In this document: positions 1 through 8,609 of the stretch, one piece after another | Numbering within the stretch: the stretch's first letter is position 1 | How the letters are laid out: each line of letters begins with the position of its first letter | Assembly: GCA_002729765.1 (NCBI GenBank) | Contig: PBYV01000068.1 | Coordinates: forward strand, 1 to 64,000 | Direction of reading: 5' to 3' | DNA from: Acidimicrobiaceae bacterium | GTDB lineage: Bacteria > Actinomycetota > Acidimicrobiia > Acidimicrobiales > MedAcidi-G1 | Length of the DNA: 64,000 nucleotides | The notes under the pieces: model-generated | The model's input: the letters and a program-made list of their open reading frames with translations, nothing else | What the model was told of the DNA's origin: nothing | The model's database searches: none | Translations under genes and position numbers: made by a program

Positions 1-1
1 G

Positions 2-1279
2 CTAAGTAAGTTTAAGATGCATTTCTTCCACAGGTAATAGAAAGAAACTCGGTTCATGGGCGGGGTCTGGTAAAGGTTTAGCAAATTCAAACCATTCAGT
101 ACGTTCCAACAGAGCAGTGAAAGCACTTTTAAGTTGCTGTCTGGCCAAAGAAGCACCCGGGCAGAAATGGGCACCGAGTCCAAAAGCCAAGTGAGAACTA
201 ATATCCTCTCTATTAATGTCAAAAACTTCAGGGTTTTCAAATTCTTTTGGATCACGATTTGCTGCTCCATACCGGACTGAAACTACAGATCCTTCTGGAA
301 TAGTTGTGCCGCAAACTTCAGTATCTTGAGTAGTCATCCGAGCCAAACCTTGAACCGGACTCCAAAATCGTAAGGCTTCTTCGACAAATTTTTCAATCAA
401 CTCTGGACTGCTTCGAAGCAATTTTTGTTGATCCGGATACTCTATTAGTAGCCAAACTCCATGTGCTAACGCACTAGTCGTTGTTTCAAATCCACCTGTA
501 ATTAACTGATGCATCAAGTTTTGGAGTTCTGCGTTAGTTAGGGGCTCTTCACCCTCTTGATGTGAGTGCACCAACGCGGACATTAAGTCTTCTTCAGGTT
601 TCTTACGTCTTTGTTCAAAAATCTCATCAAAATGTTTTTGAGCTTCCAATTCTGCATTAGCAACCTCTCGAACTTCTTCTTCTGTAAGAAGCCTCATCGC
701 AGGGGCGAGCATCGCATCTGCCCATTTTTTAAATGTTGAAATCTGGCTTCTATCGAGACCTAATTGCTCAGCAATGATTGTTCCTGGTAAAGGCAACGCG
801 AACTCACTCATAAATTCACATTCTCCTGAATCGATGAAATTACTAATGAGCTCATTCGCTATTTCATCTATGTTCGCGGCCATTGCAGCAACTCTTCTTG
901 GGGTAAAAACACGATTAACAAGTTTGCGGTAACGCGTATGAACCGGTGGGTCTGTTCTTTGCAACGTCATAACGTGACCCCAACCTTCTTCACTGAGGAT
1001 CTCTTGATGCAACCTGTGCATTTCAGCTTGATGACCTGAAGCTGCGCGAACTTGACTCGAAAAAATCTCAGGTGATAAAAGTGCTTCTTTCGAAGCTTCA
1101 TGGTCGACAATAAGCCAAACCCCTGTTTCTGAAACTTGATGCACGGGACATCTTTCATGTAAATCTGCAATAAATTCCCAAGGTTCACTCTGGATCTTAT
1201 GATCCATAAAACTTGTTGTTACAGGACATTTATGTGATTCCACAGATGATTCCTCCGGTTTAGTGTTATCGACTCTCAT
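2..1279 (-). CDS. Cytochrome P450
   Basis: Heme-ligand motif FGLGAHFCPGASLARQ, I-helix GGFETTTSA, and EEALRFWSPVQ with ExxR. Stop codon lies at the window edge. Confidence 0.95.
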   Translation of the reverse strand: MRVDNTKPEESSVESHKCPVTTSFMDHKIQSEPWEFIADLHERCPVHQVSETGVWLIVDHEASKEALLSPEIFSSQVRAASGHQAEMHRLHQEILSEEGWGHVMTLQRTDPPVHTRYRKLVNRVFTPRRVAAMAANIDEIANELISNFIDSGECEFMSEFALPLPGTIIAEQLGLDRSQISTFKKWADAMLAPAMRLLTEEEVREVANAELEAQKHFDEIFEQRRKKPEEDLMSALVHSHQEGEEPLTNAELQNLMHQLITGGFETTTSALAHGVWLLIEYPDQQKLLRSSPELIEKFVEEALRFWSPVQGLARMTTQDTEVCGTTIPEGSVVSVRYGAANRDPKEFENPEVFDINREDISSHLAFGLGAHFCPGASLARQQLKSAFTALLERTEWFEFAKPLPDPAHEPSFFLLPVEEMHLKLT

Positions 1280-1334
1280 ACCCTTAGGCTACGCATTCTA
1301 GAACATAAATCTAATTGAAAACACTGCGAGGTAA

Positions 1335-2174
1335 ATGATGGCAAGAATGAGTGGGAAAGTAGCAGTAATTACTGGTGGTGCAAATGGTCTCGGGAAAGCT
1401 AGTGCCTTGCGTTTTACAGAAGAAGATGCCAAGGGAATTGTCATCGCCGACATGCTTGAAGACGCAGGTTTAGAAACTGTAAGCATGATCGAAGATGCTG
1501 GAGGGAAAGCAATATTTGTAAATCTTGATGCAGTGAATCGTGTTAACAACCAAGAAATGGTTGAAGCAGCTGTAACAGAATTTGGGTCAATTGATGTTCT
1601 GGTTACTGCCGCTGGTATCACCCATCAGGATTATCTTTCAGGTGATCGCGAAGCAGAAGTTAAAATGGCAATAAAAAGGGCTCAAGAAATTGAAAATCCA
1701 GCTCAACAATTTGTCGATGGGAGTCTTGAAGAATGGCAAAAAGTTATAGACGTTAATTTAACAGGAACCTATTTTGCTTTACAGGCTGCGGCGTCAGCAA
1801 TGATCGAGCAAGGTAAGGGTGGTTCAATCATTACTCTTGCGTCAATTGCTGCAAAACATCCAGATGCAGGACCGACTCCTTATGTTGTTTCAAAGGCCGG
1901 AGTTTGGATGCTTACTAAAAAAGCTGCACGTGAACTTGCTCCTGAAAATATTCGAGTGAACGCTATCGGACCGGGTTTTATTGAAACTCACATGACTACT
2001 ATTTTTGAAATTGCACCTCCTGAAAGAGTCGAGGAAACACTGAAGAGCGTTCCGATGGGTCGGAGAGGCCTTCCGATAGAAATAGCAAATACAGCTCTTT
2101 TTCTTGCATCAGACGAATCTTCCTATATGACAGGAGAGATCCTGCACCCTGACGGTGGCTATTTCACTGATTAA
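1335..2174 (+). CDS. SDR-family oxidoreductase
   Basis: TGGANGLGKA nucleotide-binding motif, catalytic S...YVVSKAG, C-terminal MTGEILHPDGGY. Start could also be the downstream ATG at 1347. Confidence 0.93.
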   Translation: MMARMSGKVAVITGGANGLGKASALRFTEEDAKGIVIADMLEDAGLETVSMIEDAGGKAIFVNLDAVNRVNNQEMVEAAVTEFGSIDVLVTAAGITHQDYLSGDREAEVKMAIKRAQEIENPAQQFVDGSLEEWQKVIDVNLTGTYFALQAAASAMIEQGKGGSIITLASIAAKHPDAGPTPYVVSKAGVWMLTKKAARELAPENIRVNAIGPGFIETHMTTIFEIAPPERVEETLKSVPMGRRGLPIEIANTALFLASDESSYMTGEILHPDGGYFTD

Positions 2175-2185
2175 ATGTTCACAAA

Positions 2186-3925
2186 CTATGCGTCTATTGT
2201 CACAGTTCCTGTTGAACCATCTACGGTGATGGTAGAACCATCGGTTATACGATCCGTAGCATCTGCTACTGAAACTGCACAAGGAATTCCGAGCTCTCTG
2301 CTTACTATCGCAGCATGACTGGCAACTGCTCCTACATTTACCACAACAGCTGAAGCTGTCATAAACAATGGTGTCCACGATGGATCAGTTGTCGGGGCAA
2401 TCATGACATCACCAGGTTCAAGTGAAGAAGCATCACTTGGATCCAAAATCACCCGAGCCGTACCGGTAGCAATACCTGGTGAGCCAGCACTACCCTGCAA
2501 CACTTCCCCTACTTCCGCCGGAGCAGACTTGTTTGAACCTCTCTTCGGCCATTCGGAAATTGGTGGTAAGCCAACTTTTCCATCAACTATGTAAGGTGGT
2601 TCGACTTCATGAAGAAAAGAAAAATCTTTATCTCTCTCTAAAATGATGTCCCTCATTGACATGGGATCAGCAACAAAACCATCAAGCTCTGATTCAGTAA
2701 CCATAAACAGTTGCTGGAGGTCATCAATAGCTCCCACTTCGACCATTCTTCTTCCTAACTCCATCATCGCTAACTTTGCTTCGTGGATAGAGCGAATGGC
2801 GGCGTTTTTTCCCATTTCTCTATATCCAAAGAAAAGAGCGGCGGATTTAATCGCAGCAGCAAGACTTCCATGGGTTTCTTCATCATCTTTTACGAGGTCT
2901 AATACTTCGGCAGTTAGTTTTTCTCGTGTTTTAGCTGACTCTGCAGATGCGATGTGAGGTGATTTGTCATCCTCTTGAAGTCGTAACCTCTCTAACATAC
3001 CGAATGACAGTTCGGGCTTTGTCGTCCAAGAATGTGATCTCATGTCCCATTCGTTAGGTCCACGATGACCGCATTCATCAATTAATTCTTCCCAATTTGT
3101 AATAAAACTTTTTGCGTCATCTGAATTCAAAGCTTTTATTTTTTCCAATGCACCATCACTTCCGTCATCAAAAATAAGTGAAAGTTCCTCTGAATTTCGG
3201 ATCATTCTGCTCAAGTCCCACATACGAAATGAAGCCTCCGCGGATTCAACATCTCCAACTGCTGACATTAGCTTCACAGCATCATCCGAACGTCCGATTC
3301 CATCACAAATAGCCTGAACCGCCCCCGGTCCAAGTGAGCAAGCTAGTGCGGCTACACAAGATGGCACCCAGACGTATTCAAGTAATTCAACCATCTCACG
3401 CGCATACTCGACTAGTTCCTCATTAGACGACTCACTATGATTCGGGCGATTTTTCACAGTCTCTCGAGCTACTTTGGATCTTTCTTCCATCATTGGATAA
3501 TCATTAGTGCTCATTACCCAGGCCATACTTTCAGCCACTAATTCCTCAGCTTCTTCTTTAATATCTTCAGGGTGTTCTTCATATTCGGGAACATCGGAAC
3601 GTTCGCCGAAATATGCTTTATTTATTGCCTCCGGAGTAGCTCCAGGCATTCGAACTCCAAAAACCCAGGTCATTGAAAGACAGTTGTAGAAATATCCTCC
3701 CCAAAGTCCAAAAGTGCTACGAGCCTCGTGAGGAAATTCGTCTAGATCAAAAACCCCATACTCCACATATCCGCCTGCGACTCCAGGACAGCAACCTTTC
3801 TCCCAGGCCATCGTCCAACCAAGAGGACTCCAAGGATCTGGTCCTACTTCATCTGCATTTCCACGTGTGTAATAACGAAATCTTTCATTAAATGGGCTAT
3901 CTGTAATCCAGTTCTCCATTTCCAA
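2186..3925 (-). CDS. PEP-utilizing enzyme, phosphohistidine swivelling-domain protein (no ATP-grasp domain)
   Basis: C-terminal GDVMIAPTTDPSWTPLFMTASAVVVNVGAVASHAAIVSRELGIPCAVSV matches the PEP-utilizer mobile domain with the phospho-His (SHAAIVSRE). Confidence 0.85.
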   Translation of the reverse strand: MEMENWITDSPFNERFRYYTRGNADEVGPDPWSPLGWTMAWEKGCCPGVAGGYVEYGVFDLDEFPHEARSTFGLWGGYFYNCLSMTWVFGVRMPGATPEAINKAYFGERSDVPEYEEHPEDIKEEAEELVAESMAWVMSTNDYPMMEERSKVARETVKNRPNHSESSNEELVEYAREMVELLEYVWVPSCVAALACSLGPGAVQAICDGIGRSDDAVKLMSAVGDVESAEASFRMWDLSRMIRNSEELSLIFDDGSDGALEKIKALNSDDAKSFITNWEELIDECGHRGPNEWDMRSHSWTTKPELSFGMLERLRLQEDDKSPHIASAESAKTREKLTAEVLDLVKDDEETHGSLAAAIKSAALFFGYREMGKNAAIRSIHEAKLAMMELGRRMVEVGAIDDLQQLFMVTESELDGFVADPMSMRDIILERDKDFSFLHEVEPPYIVDGKVGLPPISEWPKRGSNKSAPAEVGEVLQGSAGSPGIATGTARVILDPSDASSLEPGDVMIAPTTDPSWTPLFMTASAVVVNVGAVASHAAIVSRELGIPCAVSVADATDRITDGSTITVDGSTGTVTIDA

Positions 3926-4013
3926 CTTCCTTTATCTCTGGTATTTTTAATCTCAATTATTTCTGTTTAATAAGTTCATGGAAAACTATCAATAAATGAA
4001 GGAGATACTCCGT

Positions 4014-4520
4014 ATGGCGCGTATAGAAATTCCTGAAGGTGAAGGACATGAGATGAGTAGGGTCTGGTCGATCGCACCTCACATGGGAGAAGGAGTGCAT
4101 GCTTTAAGTAAAGCTGTTTACGAAAAAAGCGGTCTACCTGTACGTGAACGCGAAGCCGCTAGGATGCGAATCGCACAATTGAACGCATGCGATATATGAC
4201 TGAATACAAGGGCTGCATCGGCGATGGAGCAAGGATTTGATGAAGATCACTACCATTCAGTTCACTTATATGAGGAGAATCAATCTTTTACAATTCGTGA
4301 AAAACTAGCAATCGAATACGCAGAGTGTTTTGCTCTTGATCATAAAGCTATTAATGACGAATTTTTTATTCGCTTGAAAGAACATTTTACTGAAGAAGAA
4401 ATTCTGGAACTAACAGTCACAATAGGTTTTTGCGTTGGAATGGGACGGGCATTAACGGTCTTGGATGTGGCACAAGACTTTGACGTTAATTGGAGTCGAG
4501 AGCCAAAGAAGCAAACGTAG
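4014..4520 (+). CDS. Carboxymuconolactone decarboxylase/AhpD-like protein, candidate selenoprotein with in-frame TGA (4197-4199) read as Sec
   Basis: ORFs 3996..4199 and 4224..4520 are in the same frame. Continuous reading gives ...RMRIAQLNACDI-U-LNTRAASAMEQGFDEDHY...REKLAIEYAECFALDH..., a typical CMD/AhpD core with CxxU replacing CxxC. AAGGAG Shine-Dalgarno 8 nt upstream of ATG 4014. Confidence 0.82.
4212..4230 (+). promoter_or_regulatory. Candidate bacterial SECIS stem-loop
   Basis: GCU-G-CAUC-[GGC]-GAUG-G-AGC: seven pairs with one G.G mismatch. The GGC apical loop starts 20 nt after the UGA. Confidence 0.6.
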
Positions 4521-4524
4521 AACA

Positions 4525-5697
4525 GTGGCATATTCTCATATAGAAAGAGCTAATGATCTGGAGCCGTCTGATGGCCACCGAATTTTACGCGAAGAATGCC
4601 CTCTTCACCACGAAGAAAATTTCGACCCACCTTTTTACGTGGTTAGTAGACATGATGATGTCCTTGGAATTTTAAAATCACCGGAAATATGGGGTAACTC
4701 TGATGGACCCGGTGTTTTTTATCAAAGAGGTGGCGTTTTAGGGTCAACCGACGATCCTGACCATGCACGTCAACGTCAGGTACTCAGGGAAGTTTTCCTT
4801 CCTTCAAAAATGCGTCTACTGGAAAAAAGACTTAAAGCAATCCGTGATGACCTATGGAAAACTTTTGAGAAACCCGGAGAAGGAGATTTTGTGGAACTTT
4901 TCGCATTTCCTTTTCCTGCGCTCGCAATAGCTGAAATTCTTGGTGTCAATCCAAACGATAGAGAAAAATTCCATAAATGGGCTGATGACATTGTCGCCGG
5001 TCTTGGAGGTGGAGATCTAAAACTTGTTGATAAAGCTAATCATGAGCTCTGGGATTATATCGACGACCTTGTAGAGACAAGACTCACGTTGATAGACCAA
5101 GGTGACCAACTTCCCGATGATGCTATTTCTACAATGACAATCGCTTTTTCAAACGGAGATCTTTCTAGAAGAGAAATTCAACGTTTAGGCCATCAACTAC
5201 TTGTTGCTGGACATGAAACTACTGCAAGTCTTCTTGCTCTTATGGTTTACCGACTCTCTAAACAACCAGAACTACTTGAAGAGCTAAAGAATAAACCAGA
5301 ACTGATTGAACCTGCTGTTGAAGAATTTCTTCGCTTCGACTCACCAGTCCAAGGTTTGTTCAGAACTAATTCAAAAACTTGTCCAGTTCGTAATTCAATG
5401 ATTTCCGCTGGAACAAAACTTCAAGCAATGTTCGCTTCTGCTAATCGAGACCCCGAAATGTGGAATGATCCTGATTCAATAAGGTTTGACCGCGACCCAA
5501 GACTTGCTAGACAACATCTAGCTTTCGGATGGGGTGTCCACTATTGCATCGGAGCACCTCTCGCAAGGTTAGAAGCCCGTTTAGCCCTAGAAAAGATTGT
5601 TGCATCAAATACACGCATTGAAGTTTTAGAGAACCCTCCTATAAGCCCACCATTTATTCTTCGAGGATTTACAGAACTTAAGGTCAAGTGGAACTAG
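4525..5697 (+). CDS. Cytochrome P450
   Basis: FGWGVHYCIGAPLARLEARLAL heme motif and AGHETTAS I-helix. GTG start at 4525 is preferred over the track's 4465, which overlaps the upstream gene. Confidence 0.93.
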   Translation: MAYSHIERANDLEPSDGHRILREECPLHHEENFDPPFYVVSRHDDVLGILKSPEIWGNSDGPGVFYQRGGVLGSTDDPDHARQRQVLREVFLPSKMRLLEKRLKAIRDDLWKTFEKPGEGDFVELFAFPFPALAIAEILGVNPNDREKFHKWADDIVAGLGGGDLKLVDKANHELWDYIDDLVETRLTLIDQGDQLPDDAISTMTIAFSNGDLSRREIQRLGHQLLVAGHETTASLLALMVYRLSKQPELLEELKNKPELIEPAVEEFLRFDSPVQGLFRTNSKTCPVRNSMISAGTKLQAMFASANRDPEMWNDPDSIRFDRDPRLARQHLAFGWGVHYCIGAPLARLEARLALEKIVASNTRIEVLENPPISPPFILRGFTELKVKWN

Positions 5698-5700
5698 GAA

Positions 5701-6510
5701 CTATTCCAACAATTCTGGCCGTGCTGAAGCTAAATATTCAATATCGAAGGCTGAAGGAAGTTTTTGTGTAGAAGCAGCTCCATCTACAACAATGGTTTGA
5801 CCGGAAATATAACTAGATTCTTCAGAAGCTAAAAAAAGAACTGCATTCGCTATATCTTCAACACTGCCCATTCTCCCCAAAGGTGTTTGAAGACGTGCCG
5901 CCTCAATCACAAGTTGGTTTTCGAAGATTCTTTCCGTCATTGGAGTTTCAATTAAATGAGCAGCAACGCAATTCACCCTTACCTGATCTGACCCGTAGTC
6001 CAAAGCTGCAATTTCAGTCAAATATTCAAGTCCACGTTTACAAGCTGCGTAAACAGGATGTCCTGTAGAAGGGTTATGAGCAGTCAAAGATGAAGTGGAA
6101 ATTATTGATCCACCGCCAGTAGATGCCATCGAGTTTCCGAAATGCTGAATTACCTGCATAGCGGCTATCAACTGGACTTCAATCATGGGTCGAACATGCT
6201 CAGGTGTTAATTCACGGATCCGTTTTGATTCTTGATACCCCGCATAATTTACTACTACGTCAATCTTCCCTTCGTCTTCCATGATTGAATTCACAAGTGT
6301 TTTCACCTGATCATCTTCAACTACATCACACCCAAAACCTTTTCCACCAAATTCTTGTCCAACCTGTTCGGCTAATTCTGCGCGCCTTCCTACCACTATG
6401 ACTTTGGCTCCATGTCGAGCAAAAAGTTCAACAGTCGCCCTACCAAAACCTGTGGCACCACCAATTACAACACTTACTTTATTTTCTAGTCTCTGCTTTG
6501 TTGCATCCAT
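5701..6510 (-). CDS. SDR-family oxidoreductase
   Basis: GGATGFGRATVELF and YAACKRG, C-terminal ISGQTIVVDGG-type end. Start MDATKQ at 6510 is likely. Confidence 0.9.
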   Translation of the reverse strand: MDATKQRLENKVSVVIGGATGFGRATVELFARHGAKVIVVGRRAELAEQVGQEFGGKGFGCDVVEDDQVKTLVNSIMEDEGKIDVVVNYAGYQESKRIRELTPEHVRPMIEVQLIAAMQVIQHFGNSMASTGGGSIISTSSLTAHNPSTGHPVYAACKRGLEYLTEIAALDYGSDQVRVNCVAAHLIETPMTERIFENQLVIEAARLQTPLGRMGSVEDIANAVLFLASEESSYISGQTIVVDGAASTQKLPSAFDIEYLASARPELLE

Positions 6511-6535
6511 GAGTCTTGAGCGTAACCTCTCTAGC

Positions 6536-7336
6536 GTGAACACACTAAAAAAATTTCAACTTGGTAATAAAGCCGCAGTTGTTACAGGCTCCGGACAAGG
6601 TATTGGTCGTGGTATTGCTTTGGCATTGGCTGATGTTGGAGCGAACCTAGTTATCAATGCTAGAAGAGAAAGTGACGTTGCTGAGACCGCTCAAATGGTT
6701 CGTGATCTAGGTAGCGAAGCAATTGAAATAGTAGGAGACATTAGAGAAATAGGATCTGAAGCTATAGGTGACGCCTGTGTTGATGCTTTTGGAAGTCTAG
6801 ATATTTGGGTGAATAACGTAGGTGGTACTGATGAAAAACGTAATCGAACTCTTCTTGACACACCAGACGAAATCTTTTCAAGCCAACTCGATTTAAATCT
6901 AACTACCGCATTTCAAGGCTCAAAAGCCGCAGCTAACCGGATGCATGAAGGGGGCTGCATCATAAATATTTCTTCAGGTGCTGGTATGAGAGGATCTGCT
7001 TTTACTGGTCCTTATGCAGCTGCAAAAGCTGGAATGCTAAATATGACAGAAACATTTGCTCTGGAACTAGCAGATAGAAACATACGTGTTAATGCTGTTT
7101 CACCAGGGCCAGTAATAACTGAGGCCTATGAAGAAATGGTCGATGTGAACGAAGAAAAAGCAAGAGAAATTGCTGCATCAATACCTCTCGGTCGCTTGGG
7201 AACCCCCGATGACATTGCCACTGCAGTAGTTTTTTTATCATCGGATGCATCCTCATGGATTACAGGACAAAATATATTGGTTTCTGGTGGTAGAACGCAT
7301 CGCACCGTGCAATATCAAGACAAAAAATCATCTTAA
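6536..7336 (+). CDS. SDR-family oxidoreductase
   Basis: TGSGQGIGRGIALALA, NNVGG, YAAAKAGM, ITGQNILVSGG. GTG 6536 or ATG 6509 start. Confidence 0.9.
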   Translation: MNTLKKFQLGNKAAVVTGSGQGIGRGIALALADVGANLVINARRESDVAETAQMVRDLGSEAIEIVGDIREIGSEAIGDACVDAFGSLDIWVNNVGGTDEKRNRTLLDTPDEIFSSQLDLNLTTAFQGSKAAANRMHEGGCIINISSGAGMRGSAFTGPYAAAKAGMLNMTETFALELADRNIRVNAVSPGPVITEAYEEMVDVNEEKAREIAASIPLGRLGTPDDIATAVVFLSSDASSWITGQNILVSGGRTHRTVQYQDKKSS

Positions 7337-7364
7337 ATTAGCTACTTATAACTAGGAGAAAAAA

Positions 7365-7733
7365 TTGACACCTTTAGAAACTGTAGAAGCATTTATTTCG
7401 TCTCTTGAAGAAAAGAATATCGATGCTGCTATCGATCTTCTTGATAAAGATTGTGAATATGACAATGTCCCTATGGGAAAAGTTTTCGGATCGGAAGCTG
7501 TTAAAGAAATATTAGGACCCATGATTGAGAATTGTTCAAATGTTGATTGGCCTACATACCGTGCCTCGAGTACAGGAAATTTGGTTTTTAATGAACGTTT
7601 AGACAGGTTTGAAATGGGTGGTAGTTGGATCGAGATTCCAGTTTGTGGAGTTTGGGAAGTTGTTGATGGCAAAATTACCCTTTGGCGAGATTATTTTGAC
7701 CTTGCAACTTATAGAGATCAACTTCCCAAGTGA
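7365..7733 (+). CDS. SnoaL-like/limonene-1,2-epoxide hydrolase-family protein
   Basis: About 120 aa with MTPLETVEAFISSLEEKNIDAAIDLLDKDCEYDNVPMG...GVWEVVDGKITLWRDYFDL, typical of the LEH fold. TTG start. Confidence 0.82.
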   Translation: MTPLETVEAFISSLEEKNIDAAIDLLDKDCEYDNVPMGKVFGSEAVKEILGPMIENCSNVDWPTYRASSTGNLVFNERLDRFEMGGSWIEIPVCGVWEVVDGKITLWRDYFDLATYRDQLPK

Positions 7734-8536
7734 ACAGTAGAGAATCTGAAAGACCTCAACTTGTAGCAATCGATGTAGATGGAACGCTTGCTAAATCTGA
7801 TGGTTCACTCTCAGAAAAAACATGCGAAACAATTGCAAAAGTAAGATCAACGGGTACAAAAATAGTCATTGCGACCGGTAGACCCTGGTTAGTTGCATTT
7901 GATTGCGTAGAAAAATTGGGTGAAGTTGATTTTGTGGTGTGCTCCAATGGAGCGATGACAGTTGCTTTACCAAGTGAAGAGATACTCGAAGACATATATC
8001 TTCCTTCTGAACTACCCGAAAAACTTGTGAAAAGTCTTCGCTCGAAGATACCCGGTATCGCTTTTGCATATGAATTTAAACGTGGAGTTAAAGCTCAATA
8101 TGGTTTAGCTGAACGTTTACCATCCGGAGTCCCGCTCGGTGACCCGATCGATGATATCTTGAATCTTGACCCTAGACCGGTTAGGAAAATTCTTACCTGG
8201 CATGATGATTTTGAGCTTTCCGCTCTCGGTCAAGTAGTGAGTGAAGTAGTTGGAAATGATGTGGAAGTTTCTAGCTCGGGTTTAAACTTTTTTGAGTTTG
8301 GAACAATCGGGGTAAGTAAAGCAACTGCACTTGAAAAACTGACTATGCAACTAAAAATTGACTCTGAAAAAACTTGGGCTTTCGGTGATGAACAAAATGA
8401 CATTGAAATGCTTAAATGGGCCGGCTGTGGCTACGCGATGTCAAATGCTGAGCCTTCAGTTAAAGAAGTAGCTGATTTTATAGCTCCTTCTAATGACGAA
8501 GATGGTGTCGCTGTAACACTTGAAAGTGTTTATTAG
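7730..8536 (+). CDS. HAD-superfamily (Cof-type) hydrolase
   Basis: IDVDGTLAKSDGSLSEKT, VIATGRPW, FGDEQNDIEML. Confidence 0.92.
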   Translation: MNSRESERPQLVAIDVDGTLAKSDGSLSEKTCETIAKVRSTGTKIVIATGRPWLVAFDCVEKLGEVDFVVCSNGAMTVALPSEEILEDIYLPSELPEKLVKSLRSKIPGIAFAYEFKRGVKAQYGLAERLPSGVPLGDPIDDILNLDPRPVRKILTWHDDFELSALGQVVSEVVGNDVEVSSSGLNFFEFGTIGVSKATALEKLTMQLKIDSEKTWAFGDEQNDIEMLKWAGCGYAMSNAEPSVKEVADFIAPSNDEDGVAVTLESVY

Positions 8537-8555
8537 AAAAAATTTTGGATAAACG

Positions 8556-8590
8556 CAAAACAGCCCGACCGATACCGGCCGGGCTGTTTA
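8556..8590. terminator. Bidirectional intrinsic terminator
   Basis: Inverted repeat AACAGCCCG...CGGGCTGTT with flanking A/T tracts, between convergent genes. Confidence 0.8.
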
Positions 8591-8609
8591 ACTTTATTGC
8601 GTAATTAAA

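Noticed and set aside
967-1188. 73-aa ORF inside the first P450 (and many similar 60-100 aa ORFs listed on strands opposite or overlapping long genes)
   Set aside because: Embedded in clearly coding sequence of a conserved gene, low-complexity or atypical composition, no family resemblance.
2109-2378. 89-aa minus ORF (Cys/Ser/Arg rich)
   Set aside because: Out-of-frame overlap with the 3' end of the SDR and the PEP-utilizer gene; composition typical of a shadow frame.
4197-4199. TGA as evidence of alternative genetic code (TGA=Trp)
   Set aside because: TGA is used as a genuine stop by other genes here (e.g. MFS gene ending 23427, SnoaL-like gene ending 7733), and the aligned position calls for Cys, not Trp.
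3996-4520. CMD gene as a frameshifted or decayed pseudogene
   Set aside because: Both parts are in the same frame with full conservation, a good SD, no second lesion, and the TGA falls precisely on a catalytic Cys. Sequencing error remains possible but is less likely.
8556-8590. GC-rich palindrome as a regulatory operator
   Set aside because: Position between convergent stops plus A/T tracts is best explained as a bidirectional intrinsic terminator.
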